A stretch of 64,000 bases of DNA from Limnohabitans sp. Rim11 (GCF_001269365.1 NZ_CXOM01000002.1:504001-568000), one strand, 5' to 3'. Shown: positions 18,901-27,816, numbered from the stretch's first letter. Notes: generated from the sequence alone by a model not told the origin. Numbers and translations: made by a program.

Positions 18901-20044
18901 ACTCAACACGCTGGTTTCAAATGCGACGCAAGCCTATTTACCCACACGCGTTAGCTTGAAAAGCAATGAATTTTTGGTACAAGGTCGAACCCTTCGAAAC
19001 GTGGTTCTGAATGGCTCGCGTGATGGCTTCTTGTGGCGCACCCAACTGGATGCCAAAGAAATGAATGGCTATTTGGAATACCGTCAACCCAGCCCGCAAA
19101 ACACCGCTCGAATTTATGCCAGATTGAATCGCCTTAGCTTGCAACCAACAGCCGATCAAGCCGTCGAATCATTGCTAGAAGATTCTCCCGTTTCGATACC
19201 CGCCTTGGACATTGTGGTGGATGAACTAGAGCTGCGCGGTAAGAAATTAGGCCGCGTTGAAATTGAGGCCATCAATACCGAAGCCACTGCGCCCAGGTCC
19301 AACACCGGTCGTGAATGGCGTTTGAACAAACTCAATGTGACGGTCCCAGAAGCCAACTTCAAAGCCAGCGGCAAATGGATCACCTCTCGCGACGGCACCC
19401 AAAAAGCAAACACCGAAATGAACTTCAAGCTGGACATTTCAGATGCCGGTGAGTTGCTCAATCGGCTCGGCACCAAGGATGCCCTCAAAGGGGGGGGGGG
19501 CAAATTAGACGGCCAAGTCAATTGGCAAGGCTCTCCCTTGACTTTGCATTATCCCAGCCTGAACGGTCGCTTCAATGTCAACATGGGTCGAGGTCAGTTT
19601 TTGCAAGCCGAGCCTGGCGTTGCCAAACTGCTTGGTGTCTTAAGTCTGCAAGCCCTGCCGCGCCGCTTGTTGCTTGATTTCAGAGACGTCTTCAGCGCTG
19701 GATTTGCATTCGATAGCATTCGCGGCGATGTCAGCATTCAAAGCGGTATTGCTGCCACTCAAAATTTGCAAATGAAGGGTGTGAACGCCGTCGTTCAAAT
19801 GGAGGGGTCCTCTGACATCGCGCGGGAAACCCAAAATTTGCGCGTCTTGATTTTGCCCGAAGTCGATGCAGGCACCGCCTCCTTGTTGGCTGGTTTGGCA
19901 CTGAACCCCGCCATTGGGCTGAGCACCTTCATTGCGCAGTTGGTCTTGCGTCAGCCGCTTAGCCGAGTTAACTCGCAAGAGTTCATGATCGATGGCACTT
20001 GGGCTGACCCCAAAGTCACGAAAATGAACGGCTCAGCACCCTAA
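15956..20044 (+). CDS. yhdP: YhdP-family AsmA-like giant protein
   Basis: 1362 residues from the ATG at 15956; a GTG two codons upstream is an alternative. One N-terminal membrane anchor (~residues 18-42) is followed by a long beta-rich periplasmic region with AsmA-like features, and the C-terminus has the DUF3971/TIGR02099 blocks ending in LLAGLALNPAIGLSTFIAQLVLR and SREF-like VNSQEFMIDGTW. YhdP, TamB and YdbH are bridge-like proteins that move phospholipids to the outer membrane in E. coli. An 11-G tract interrupts the gene at 19490-19500 while keeping frame (KGGGGK). It is followed 21 bp later by the histidine kinase gene. Confidence 0.87.
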   Translation: MSQTIDRMLKFSSWLRLIDAGLRLFAWGLLTIGLVMGMAWSALHFWIVPRIEDFRPRLEILASQAIGVPVQMGQLVALSSGWMPTFEVHNLALLDPEGRRALTLPKITFAISVRSVLNLGVEQLVIDSPTLDIRRTAQGEWRIAGLSLKNDGAIDSAAADWIFSQKEIVIQGGKVVWNDDYKTAGREKPALELSEVSWVLRNSAWHHQWRLDAAPPSGWGDRFVLMGDMRRSLLSTHPGRFNDWSGQIHVQFPDVDLAELSPYLPWEVNASQGKGALRLWADVQTGQLKQATADVVLENAKAKLSPELQALTFKNIAGRLAVKTVPNGFDFSTEGLSFDTEDGLHWPGGNVKVTYTETENGQSAHGRFHGDKLDLLALRNIALQLPLPPNTRDVLQAHKVAGTVNALQLEWSEQKKAEGTSYQINTANGNIEKLNFEGGKVGSSTETWPGIENANVLFDMNADGGQIKINIEQGALNFNRIFEEPRISLDKMQASAKWLQQKGQITVPDWQLSLSNADVSGSWQGNWKPSATPNNMGYLELQGNIVRANANKVYRYLPLGISQNVRNYVRDSVLNGTVQNVAVKVKGDVNKIPFANPKDGEFRFAGKVNDVQYAYVPVPSATSSSSSTATKQNQADTSWPFMNNVTGNIVFDRFNFKVNGATGKWGNTPFTQIKAEIPNLSNNLVVNVQGESKSSAKQLLTDLRLSPVNNMLGGVLTQASSTGNVSSRLKLSMPLAAIDKTTLQGAVTLSGNDVRILDTLPAFEKAQGAITFNEGGFSLAGVSAQFLGGPIKFEGGTRKLPPKSLEANPVIRVQGQVSANGLKLANEIPILTLLAQHASGSAAYAASLGVKGGQTELSIQSQLQGLALNLPSPLNKRADELVSMRYDNSIQTLGGAGGNKAMRDVLQFNWGRAFSASYNRDVSGLEAKVLNGRWMVGEGVTPGAASSTDNNVIATVNLPSFSVDDWMQVLTPPKSSPQDSASLNTLVSNATQAYLPTRVSLKSNEFLVQGRTLRNVVLNGSRDGFLWRTQLDAKEMNGYLEYRQPSPQNTARIYARLNRLSLQPTADQAVESLLEDSPVSIPALDIVVDELELRGKKLGRVEIEAINTEATAPRSNTGREWRLNKLNVTVPEANFKASGKWITSRDGTQKANTEMNFKLDISDAGELLNRLGTKDALKGGGGKLDGQVNWQGSPLTLHYPSLNGRFNVNMGRGQFLQAEPGVAKLLGVLSLQALPRRLLLDFRDVFSAGFAFDSIRGDVSIQSGIAATQNLQMKGVNAVVQMEGSSDIARETQNLRVLILPEVDAGTASLLAGLALNPAIGLSTFIAQLVLRQPLSRVNSQEFMIDGTWADPKVTKMNGSAP
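19490..19500 (+). repeat. poly(G)11 tract inside yhdP
   Basis: Eleven consecutive G encode four glycines within the yhdP reading frame (codons AAA GGG GGG GGG GGC). Gain or loss of one G would frameshift the gene ~180 codons before its end. It is by far the longest G/C homopolymer I saw in the window. Confidence 0.95.
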
Positions 20045-20065
20045 GACTTAGGCAGGGTTCACGGC

Positions 20066-22129
20066 ATGAAAAGTCCAAGCCAAGTTTTAGATCCTTTTTT
20101 CAAAGCACTGTGGCCATTCTTTAAATCGGCCACACGATCCTTTACGGACCGACGTATCTCCTTGTGGTTTGCACTGGTCGGCTTGGTCGTTGCCTTGTTG
20201 GTCACATTAGTGTGGTTGGCGGGCCGCTACGAAGCAAGCCAATATCAAGCCGAACTAGACCGAGACACGGTCGATGCTGTGAGCGATATTCGACGCAGCC
20301 TGACAAATCACAGCATGAATTTGCAAAGTTTGACGGCCCGGTCTTTGTCTGCCAAACATTGGCGCGCCGAAGCAGAGGGCCTTTTGAGTCAGCACCGTGA
20401 ATGGTTGCGCGTTGAAAGACGGGGCCTTCAAGGCTTGATCATCGAACATGCCAGCTCGCCTTTTCGTGAACCGCTGTTTGACGGCATCACACGGCTCCAT
20501 GAGCAAGTAGAAATTACACAAACCTGTACCCGTGCCAAACGCCTGAATGGCCCAGCCTACTCTCGAACCTATTTTGTGCCGCAAGCCAATGGCTTGGGGT
20601 TTGAAGTCATGGAAATGTGCTTGCCCAAGATTGAACAAGGTGCAACCGTTGGCTATACCGTCTTAACTTACAGCTTGCAAGACATCTTGGCGTCACAGTT
20701 GGGCGAAACGTATGGCCGCAGAAACGAGGTTTCTTTTGTAGAGCCAGACGGCACTCGCCTCGCTGTATATGGCTCTTTGCCCAGAGGGAAGCGTTTTTTC
20801 AGTGCCACCCAACTCATGAATTTGCCAGGCAACACCTTGGTGCTGCGAATGGATGGCCGCCGTGCTGGACCGGATCTTTTCCCGAACGTCTTACCGGCGT
20901 TGGTCACCGCCATGTCCATTGCGTTGGTATCCGTGCTGGTGTTGTTGGTCAAAGACTCACGGCGGCGCCTCAAGGCTGAGCAAGATTTGGCCGATGCTTT
21001 GGCCTTTAGAAAAGCCATGGAAGACTCTTTGGTGACGGGTTTGAGGGCTAGAGACTTAAAAGGCCGAATCACCTATGTGAATCCTGCGTTCTGTCAGATG
21101 GTGGGCTTTGAAGCAGAGCAATTGTTGGGTGCTTCTGCGCCCATGCCCTACTGGCCGACCGAAATGGTCGGGGAATACCAACGCCGACAAGCGGTGCGCT
21201 TGGCAGGTAATGCGCCGCCTCGCGAAGGTTTTGAGTCGGTTTTTGTCAGGCAAGATGGGTCACGCTTTCCGGTGTTGATCTTTGAAGCGCCTTTGATCAA
21301 TGCCGTTGGCAAACAAACGGGTTGGATGAGCGCCTTTTTAGATATCAGCGAACAACGCCGCGTCGAAGAAATGTCACGCGCCAGTCAAGAGCGGCTTCAG
21401 GCCACGGCCAGGCTGGCCACCGTGGGCGAAATGGCCTCTTTGTTGAGTCACGAGTTAAACCAGCCTTTGGCAGCGATCTCTAGCTATGCCACGGGCTCTT
21501 TGAACTTAATCGATCAACATCAAAGTTTGGCAGATCAACCCGGGCCCTCGGCGCTGAGCGACCTGCACATGGCCTTTGAAAGAATTGCGGCACAAGCCAA
21601 CCGAGCGGGCAAAGTCATCAACAGCGTTCATGACTTTGTGCGCCGCCGCGATCAAGACCGAGAAGCGGTGAGCCCGCGCGCCATCATCGACGCGGTGTTG
21701 CCCTTGGTTCAGCTTCAAGCACGCAAATTGAACGTTCGATTGAGCATTCAGTTGGACGACAAATTGGCCGATGTGGTTTGCGATCGAACCATGGTCGAAC
21801 AAGTTCTCTTGAATCTCGCTCGCAATGGCATGCAGGCCATGGATCACCCCCAGTGCTTAAATCGCGTTTTAACTTTGCATGTCAAGCGCGCGGCCTCCAA
21901 CAAGGCTCAAGGCTGGATTGAGTTTGATGTCATTGACTTGGGCATTGGCATTTCTGACGAGATCTCGCAAAATTTATTCACGCCTTTTTTCACGACCAAA
22001 GCCGAGGGCATGGGCTTAGGTTTAAGTTTGTGCAGAACGGTGGTTGAGCAACACGGCGGGCACTTAGAGTTTGAGCCGAATTTACCCGGCGGCACTTTGT
22101 TTCGCTTTACGCTTCCCACCCAAGCCTAA
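20066..22129 (+). CDS. PAS-domain sensor histidine kinase
   Basis: 687 residues. Order: cytoplasmic start, TM1 ~32-52, a ~220-residue periplasmic sensor region I do not recognise, TM2 ~272-296, a PAS domain ~315-430 (ITYVNPAFCQMVGF...FLDISEQRR), then the phospho-acceptor box with His462 in SHELNQPLAA, and a HATPase domain with NLARNGMQAM (N box), DLGIGIS (G1), FFTTKAEGMGLGLSL (F/G2). The SHELNQPLAA box is of the FixL/DctB/TodS type. The response regulator follows 18 bp later and is surely the partner. The signal is unknown; no heme-binding PAS signature is evident. Confidence 0.9.
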   Translation: MKSPSQVLDPFFKALWPFFKSATRSFTDRRISLWFALVGLVVALLVTLVWLAGRYEASQYQAELDRDTVDAVSDIRRSLTNHSMNLQSLTARSLSAKHWRAEAEGLLSQHREWLRVERRGLQGLIIEHASSPFREPLFDGITRLHEQVEITQTCTRAKRLNGPAYSRTYFVPQANGLGFEVMEMCLPKIEQGATVGYTVLTYSLQDILASQLGETYGRRNEVSFVEPDGTRLAVYGSLPRGKRFFSATQLMNLPGNTLVLRMDGRRAGPDLFPNVLPALVTAMSIALVSVLVLLVKDSRRRLKAEQDLADALAFRKAMEDSLVTGLRARDLKGRITYVNPAFCQMVGFEAEQLLGASAPMPYWPTEMVGEYQRRQAVRLAGNAPPREGFESVFVRQDGSRFPVLIFEAPLINAVGKQTGWMSAFLDISEQRRVEEMSRASQERLQATARLATVGEMASLLSHELNQPLAAISSYATGSLNLIDQHQSLADQPGPSALSDLHMAFERIAAQANRAGKVINSVHDFVRRRDQDREAVSPRAIIDAVLPLVQLQARKLNVRLSIQLDDKLADVVCDRTMVEQVLLNLARNGMQAMDHPQCLNRVLTLHVKRAASNKAQGWIEFDVIDLGIGISDEISQNLFTPFFTTKAEGMGLGLSLCRTVVEQHGGHLEFEPNLPGGTLFRFTLPTQA

Positions 22130-22147
22130 GGCCTTTTAAAATCAAGC

Positions 22148-22792
22148 ATGCAACCCTCTCTTAACGCTTGTGTTTACATTGTTGACGACGACGCCAGCGT
22201 TCGCGATGCCATGGCATGGTTGCTGCGCTCTCGCCGCGTCATGAGCGAGTCTTTTGAAAGTGCAGAGGCTTTTGTGGCCATGCTCAAAGAAAAGTTTCCA
22301 CAAACCAACACCCTCTCACCCAATCAGGCGGGTTGTATTTTGTTAGATGTTCGGATGCCCGGGCAAAGTGGCCTGGCTTTGTTTGAAAGCCTCTTGGCCA
22401 ACGGCTTGGCAAAGGCTTGGCCGATCATTTTTTTGACCGGTCACGCCGACGTCCCTACGGCGGTCGACAGCGTTAAACGGGGCGCCTTTGATTTTTGTGA
22501 AAAGCCTTTTTCTGACAATGCCTTGGTCGATCGCATCGAACAGGCATTGGCACTTTCCAAGGAGCGTTTGGCATCGAGCGCATTAAGCGCAGGCTTAGCA
22601 TCTCGCTTGGCTGAGTTGACCGAACGTGAACAAGATGTGCTGAAGTTGGTGGTGGAGGGCTTGCCCAACAAACTCATTGCCGATCAACTGGACATCAGTG
22701 TGCGAACCGTTGAAGTTCACCGCTCGCGCGTCTTTGAAAAAATGAGCGTGAAATCGGCTGTTGAGTTGGCCAATTTGTTGCGTGAGGTTTAG
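22148..22792 (+). CDS. FixJ/NarL-type response regulator
   Basis: 214 residues. The receiver domain has the acidic pocket VDDD (13-15), the phospho-acceptor Asp67 in LLDVRMPG, LTGHADV, and KPF with the conserved Lys. A C-terminal LuxR-type helix-turn-helix follows: LTEREQDVLKLVVEGLPNKLIADQLDISVRTVEVHRSRVFEKM. It should bind DNA as a phosphorylated dimer and activate unknown targets. It pairs with the kinase immediately upstream; no obvious target gene adjoins it, and its 3' end faces the small minus-strand gene at 22813. Confidence 0.9.
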   Translation: MQPSLNACVYIVDDDASVRDAMAWLLRSRRVMSESFESAEAFVAMLKEKFPQTNTLSPNQAGCILLDVRMPGQSGLALFESLLANGLAKAWPIIFLTGHADVPTAVDSVKRGAFDFCEKPFSDNALVDRIEQALALSKERLASSALSAGLASRLAELTEREQDVLKLVVEGLPNKLIADQLDISVRTVEVHRSRVFEKMSVKSAVELANLLREV

Positions 22793-22812
22793 GGCACAAA
22801 GCGGCGCATTGC

Positions 22813-22971
22813 TTATGAACCTTCTGCGTCGTTCTGTTTATTCGCTTTGTTCGTTTTGGATTCTTCCTCAGACACCAGTTCACCTTTTTTGCGTCCAGAA
22901 AACATGGTCCACCACACAATGAGCACCAGCAGCACAAGTGCCAGCAGCGCCTCTAACAGAATCAATCCCAT
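22813..22971 (-). CDS. small single-span membrane protein (52 aa)
   Basis: 52 residues, starting MGLILLEALLALVLLVLIVWW, one strong transmembrane helix near the N-terminus, then a basic and charged cytoplasmic tail (FSGRKKGELVSEEESKTNK). The ribosome site GAGGAG lies 7 nt before the ATG, strong evidence that this short frame is translated. Similar short proteins with WWTMFSGR occur in Comamonadaceae (recalled). Function unknown. Its ATG overlaps the ATG of mltA on the other strand within a CATG palindrome. The longer in-frame extension upstream is unlikely to be coding. Confidence 0.75.
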   Translation of the reverse strand: MGLILLEALLALVLLVLIVWWTMFSGRKKGELVSEEESKTNKANKQNDAEGS

Positions 22972-24148
22972 GCAAAAGCTCCTCGGTTCACACATTGTAG
23001 GGAGCTTGGCAATGACCTTGCCTCTTCTGTTGATTGGTTGTAGCTCGCCGCCCGCGCCGGTTTCCGCGCCAACCGCGGCACCACAACCCACGGTGACAAC
23101 ACCCCCCAAGGTGACACCCGCCAGTGCGCCATCTAGCAACACAGCCAGCTTTGTCAACGCCAAAAGTCGATGGGTTTTGGCCTCTTGGAGCGATCTTCCT
23201 GGCTTGGCAAACGACAATTTGAACGAGGCTTGGACAGCTTGGTTGCAGAGCTGCACACGCAGCGCAACGGCACACAAGAAGTTTTGTCCTGAGGTCCAGC
23301 AATTGTCAAATCAGCCATCGTCGGTTCAACGAGACTGGTTGATCAAGTCATTTCAGCCCTATCGGGTGGAGTCTCTGACAGGCAATGCTGCGCCATCCAC
23401 AGGTTTGTTAACGGCCTATTACGAACCGATTTTTGAAGCCACTCGAAATGCCAAGCCAGGTTTCAATGTGCCGCTCTACGGCGTGCCTTCCAATTTAAAA
23501 AGCAAGTCTCCCTGGTTTTCAAGGGACGAAATTCTCAAAAATTCCGCGGCACAGGCCGCTTTGAAAGGCAAAGAACTTGCGTACATCGCCGACCCCGTCG
23601 ATGCCATGGTCTTGCACATTCAAGGTTCTGGCCGCCTTTGGGTCACCCAGGCCGACGGCTCGCGCCGTCAAATTCGATTGGCTTTTGCGGGAACCAACGA
23701 TCATCCCTATCAAAGCATTGGCCGCTGGCTCTTAGATCAGAACCTCACCAAAGACGCAACTTGGCCTGGCATCAAAAACTGGTTGGCCCAAAATCCTCAC
23801 CGAGCGACGGAACTACTGTCTAAAAATCCACGCTACGTCTTCTTTAAGGAAGAGGCTCTCAATGGCAACGACGTGCAACTGGGCCCCAAAGGTGCGCAAG
23901 GCGTGCCGCTAACACCCGGCCGCTCGATTGCCGTCGACCCTGGCAGCATTCCCTATGGCATGCCGGTTTGGCTGTCCAGTAGCGGCCCCCAAACCCAGTT
24001 AAACCGCTTGGTGATGGCGCAAGACACAGGCAGTGCCATCGTGGGCGCTGTCCGTGCTGATTATTTTGTGGGGTCGGGACAGGCTGCCGGCGATTTGGCG
24101 GGCCGTCTCAAACAGGACATGAAAATGTGGATTTTGCTTCCCCGCTAA
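22970..24148 (+). CDS. mltA: membrane-bound lytic transglycosylase A
   Basis: 392 residues. The ATG at 22970 gives a lipoprotein signal peptide (MQKLLGSHIVGSLAMTLPLLLIGC is described here only by its K3 and the lipobox LIGC at ~21-24); a longer frame upstream overlaps the divergent gene and lacks a ribosome site. A Pro/Ala/Thr-rich linker follows. MltA blocks are GLLTAYYEP, HIQGSGRLW, LTPGRSIAVDPGSIPYGMPVWL, and AQDTGSAI..AVRADYFVGSG with the catalytic Asp region of the double-psi barrel. It cleaves peptidoglycan to 1,6-anhydro products at the outer membrane. Confidence 0.92.
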   Translation: MQKLLGSHIVGSLAMTLPLLLIGCSSPPAPVSAPTAAPQPTVTTPPKVTPASAPSSNTASFVNAKSRWVLASWSDLPGLANDNLNEAWTAWLQSCTRSATAHKKFCPEVQQLSNQPSSVQRDWLIKSFQPYRVESLTGNAAPSTGLLTAYYEPIFEATRNAKPGFNVPLYGVPSNLKSKSPWFSRDEILKNSAAQAALKGKELAYIADPVDAMVLHIQGSGRLWVTQADGSRRQIRLAFAGTNDHPYQSIGRWLLDQNLTKDATWPGIKNWLAQNPHRATELLSKNPRYVFFKEEALNGNDVQLGPKGAQGVPLTPGRSIAVDPGSIPYGMPVWLSSSGPQTQLNRLVMAQDTGSAIVGAVRADYFVGSGQAAGDLAGRLKQDMKMWILLPR

Positions 24149-24196
24149 GCCCTGTCGTTCTACACTGCGGCTCAATGCTTTAGAAAGTGGGCCACC

Positions 24197-27100
24197 ATGA
24201 ACGCACCTTTGCCTGATCACCTGCGCCAAGCACTGGCCAACGTCACGCTAGACGACAAATACACGCTTCAACACGGCATGGCTTTTATGAGCGGGGTACA
24301 AGCCCTGGTTCGATTGCCCATGCTGCAACAAGAGCGGGATGCTTTGGCCGGTAAAAAAACAGGCGCACTCATCAGTGGCTATAGAGGTTCTCCACTGGGT
24401 GGTTACGACCAAGCCCTATGGAAAGCCAAACCGTATTTAGAAAAACACAACATCGTTTTTCAACCGGGCGTGAACGAAGAGTTGGCGGCCACCGCGTTGT
24501 GGGGTACGCAACAAATGGGCTTTGCACCGCCAGGCAGCGCCAAGTTTGATGGTGTCTTTGGCATTTGGTATGGCAAAGGCCCTGGCGTTGATCGGTGTTC
24601 CGATGTTTTCAAACATGCCAACATGGCGGGCACCACACCATGGGGCGGTGTCTTGGCTGTTGCAGGTGACGATCACGTTGCCAAAAGCTCTACCGCCGCG
24701 CATCAGAGCGATCACATTTTTAAAGCCTGCGGTCTGCCAGTCTTCTTTCCGGCGTCTGTTCAAGAAGTTTTAGATTTGGGTGTCCATGCCATTGCCTTAA
24801 GCCGCTTTGCCGGTGTTTGGTCGGGCATGAAAACCATTCAAGAGATTGTGGAGTCCAGCGCCACCGTTGACATTGAAGCCGACCGTGTCAAAGTTGTTTT
24901 GCCAGACTTTGAAATGCCGCCAGGAGGAGTTCACATTCGCTGGCCCGACGCCGCTTTAGATCAAGAGGCCCGCTTATTTGATTACAAGTGGTATGCCGCT
25001 TTGGCTTACATTCGCGCCAACAAACTCAATCACAACGTGATCGAAGGACCCAATGACCGCTACGGCATCGTGGCCAGCGGCAAAGCCTACAACGACACGC
25101 GTCAAGCTTTGCTTGATTTGGGTTTGGATGTGGCTACATGCCAGCGCTTGGGTATTCGCGTTCACAAAGTTTCGGTTGTATGGCCTTTAGAAGCCCAAAC
25201 AACACGAGAGTTTGCACACGGCTTGAAAGAGATCTTGGTGGTCGAAGAAAAACGCCAGATCATCGAATACCAATTGAAAGAAGAGCTCTACAACTGGCCA
25301 GACGCTTTGCGTCCGCGCATTGTGGGCAAGTTCGATGAGATCGAGGGTGATGATTCAGGTGGCGAGTGGTCTGTTCCCAATCCTACTTCGCATCGATTGC
25401 TGCGGGCCAACGCCGACCTCACCCCCACATTGATTGCCAAAGCACTTGCCAAGCGACTTCAAAAATTAGATTTGCCATCCGATGTTTTGGCAAAAATGAA
25501 TGCGCAATTGCACATTATTGAAAACAAAGAACGTGCCCAAAACAGTTTGGTTTTGAATCCCGCTGCAGACCGTATGCCATGGTTCTGTTCAGGCTGTCCG
25601 CACAACACCAGCACCAAAGTGCCAGAGGGTTCTCGGGCCATGGCGGGCATTGGTTGTCACTTTATGAGTTTGTGGATGGACCGCAGCACAACGGGCTTCA
25701 CACAAATGGGAGGTGAAGGAACGCCTTGGATTGGTCAACAGCACTTCAGTCATGAAAATCATGTGTTTGCCAACATTGGTGATGGTACTTATTTTCACAG
25801 TGGCATTTTGGCCATTCGCCAAAGCATTGCTGCGGGAATCAACATCACGTACAAAATTTTGTACAACGATGCCGTGGCCATGACCGGTGGTCAACGCATT
25901 GGTGAGAGAGCTGAAGGACACAGCGTCGTTCAAATTGCACAGAGCATGCGCGCTGAGGGTGCTGTCGTCATCAAAGTGGTGACTGATGAACCCGAAAAAT
26001 ACAACGGTGTTGCACTGGCTGAAGGTGTGATGGTTCATCACCGTGACGAACTCGATGCCGTTCAACGCCAACTTCGCGAAATCAAGGGCTGCACGGTCAT
26101 TATTTATGACCAAACATGTGCCACAGAAAAACGTCGCCGCCGCAAGCGCGGCACCATGGTCGATCCTGCGGTTCGCGTGATGATCAATGAGTTGGTCTGT
26201 GAAGGTTGTGGCGATTGTGGTGTGCAGTCCAACTGCTTGTCGGTTGAACCCCTTGAAACCGAATTGGGCCGCAAGCGAACCATCAATCAAAACACCTGTA
26301 ACAAGGACACCAGTTGCCTCAAAGGTTTCTGTCCTAGTTTTGTTTCTATTGAAGGTGGACAACTGAAGAAAAAATCAAAAGGTCAAAAATTTGATGCTTC
26401 TTTGCTGCCTGCTTTGCCTCGCCCCACATTGCCTAACTTAACAGGCTTGCCTGCTTATGGCATTGTGGTTGCAGGGGTTGGCGGCACCGGAGTGATCACC
26501 ATCGGCCAATTGTTAGGTATGGCAGCCCACTTAGATGGTTTGGGTGTCGTGACTCAAGACTCTGCTGGCCTGGCTCAAAAAGGCGGTGCCACTTGGAGCC
26601 ATGTTTTGTTGGCTCAACACCAAGACAAGATTCAAACAACGCGTGTCAGCATGGCAGCGGCAGACTTAATTTTGGGCTGCGATCCCATTGTGAGTGCTGG
26701 CAAAGAAACGCTTTCTCGCATGTTGCAAGGTAGAACCCACGTTGCTTTGAATTCCTACAGCACGCCCACTGCTGCATTTGTTAAAAATGCCCAATGGTTG
26801 AATCCAGCAGACAGTTGCGCCGCTGAAATTGCCAATACCGTTGGCATGGAAGGTCTGGCCAGTTTTGACGCAGACAAACTGTCCAATCTCTTGATGGGTG
26901 ACACCATCTACATCAATCCCATGATTTTGGGATATGCCTGGCAAAAGGGATGGGTTCCATTGAGTTTAGAAGCTTTACAACGTGCCATCGAACTCAATGA
27001 GGTTGCAGTTGCCAACAATTTGGCAGCCTTTGAATGGGGACGCCATGCAGCGCATCAAATGCCTGCTTTAGAAGCACTGACTTCACCAGCACAAGTCATT

Positions 27101-27748
27101 GAATTTAAAAAGCGCACCACACTCGATGACCTGATTGCTCACCGCGTTGCTTTTTTAACTGACTATCAAAACAAGCAATACGCCAAAGAGTACGAAGATT
27201 TTGTACTTTCAGTCAAAGCCAAAGAATCTGCTTTAGGGCTTAGTACGCTGACTGAAACCGTTGCCAAATATTTGTTCAAATTGATGGCTTACAAAGATGA
27301 GTACGAAGTTGCCCGACTTCATACCGATAAACAGTTCCTAGAACGCGTTAAAAGCCAGTTTGAGGGCGATTTCAAGGTTTTCTACCATCTAGCCCCACCC
27401 TTGCTTGCAAAACGCAATGAGAAGGGCCATCTGATCAAACAAAAAATGAGCCCTCACATGCTGTTGGCCTTCAAATTCTTGTCGAAATTGAAATTCTTAA
27501 GGGGCACTTCATTGGATGTGTTCGGTCGCACCGAAGAAAGACAAACAGAACGTGCTCTGATTCAAGAATACAAGGATGCAGTAAATGAGTTGTTAGGTTC
27601 ACTGACAGCCCAAAATCATGCACTGGCTGTGAATGTGGCCAAGGTACCCGAACAAATTAAAGGTTTTGGTCATGTCAAAGAAAGACACATTGAAGCGGCC
27701 ATGCTTCAGTGGCAAAACAACATGGATCTTTTCAGAAAAGCTGTTTAA
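24197..27748 (+). CDS. indolepyruvate ferredoxin oxidoreductase (fused)
   Basis: 1183 residues, the single-chain form common in beta- and alphaproteobacteria. The N-terminal pyrimidine-type domain has SGYRGSPLGGYDQAL; the central TPP-binding domain has GIGCHFMSLWMDR and GDGTYFHSG; a cysteine-rich [4Fe-4S] segment (CEGCGDCGVQSNC and CNKDTSCLKGFC) follows; the C-terminal gamma domain starts with VVAGVGGTGVITIGQLLGMAA. It oxidatively decarboxylates aryl- or branched-chain 2-oxo acids to acyl-CoA. A terminator-like hairpin lies 70 bp downstream and the next genes are on the opposite strand. Confidence 0.93.
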   Translation: MNAPLPDHLRQALANVTLDDKYTLQHGMAFMSGVQALVRLPMLQQERDALAGKKTGALISGYRGSPLGGYDQALWKAKPYLEKHNIVFQPGVNEELAATALWGTQQMGFAPPGSAKFDGVFGIWYGKGPGVDRCSDVFKHANMAGTTPWGGVLAVAGDDHVAKSSTAAHQSDHIFKACGLPVFFPASVQEVLDLGVHAIALSRFAGVWSGMKTIQEIVESSATVDIEADRVKVVLPDFEMPPGGVHIRWPDAALDQEARLFDYKWYAALAYIRANKLNHNVIEGPNDRYGIVASGKAYNDTRQALLDLGLDVATCQRLGIRVHKVSVVWPLEAQTTREFAHGLKEILVVEEKRQIIEYQLKEELYNWPDALRPRIVGKFDEIEGDDSGGEWSVPNPTSHRLLRANADLTPTLIAKALAKRLQKLDLPSDVLAKMNAQLHIIENKERAQNSLVLNPAADRMPWFCSGCPHNTSTKVPEGSRAMAGIGCHFMSLWMDRSTTGFTQMGGEGTPWIGQQHFSHENHVFANIGDGTYFHSGILAIRQSIAAGINITYKILYNDAVAMTGGQRIGERAEGHSVVQIAQSMRAEGAVVIKVVTDEPEKYNGVALAEGVMVHHRDELDAVQRQLREIKGCTVIIYDQTCATEKRRRRKRGTMVDPAVRVMINELVCEGCGDCGVQSNCLSVEPLETELGRKRTINQNTCNKDTSCLKGFCPSFVSIEGGQLKKKSKGQKFDASLLPALPRPTLPNLTGLPAYGIVVAGVGGTGVITIGQLLGMAAHLDGLGVVTQDSAGLAQKGGATWSHVLLAQHQDKIQTTRVSMAAADLILGCDPIVSAGKETLSRMLQGRTHVALNSYSTPTAAFVKNAQWLNPADSCAAEIANTVGMEGLASFDADKLSNLLMGDTIYINPMILGYAWQKGWVPLSLEALQRAIELNEVAVANNLAAFEWGRHAAHQMPALEALTSPAQVIEFKKRTTLDDLIAHRVAFLTDYQNKQYAKEYEDFVLSVKAKESALGLSTLTETVAKYLFKLMAYKDEYEVARLHTDKQFLERVKSQFEGDFKVFYHLAPPLLAKRNEKGHLIKQKMSPHMLLAFKFLSKLKFLRGTSLDVFGRTEERQTERALIQEYKDAVNELLGSLTAQNHALAVNVAKVPEQIKGFGHVKERHIEAAMLQWQNNMDLFRKAV

Positions 27749-27816
27749 TTTGCCAACGGATTTTGTCTTTGTATTCTTCTTTTATATAGATTAATACATA
27801 GTAGTAGTAGATAAGG

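Noticed and set aside
25589..26362. 257-residue minus-strand open frame
   Set aside because: Antisense to the TPP and Fe-S parts of indolepyruvate oxidoreductase; no recognisable motif.
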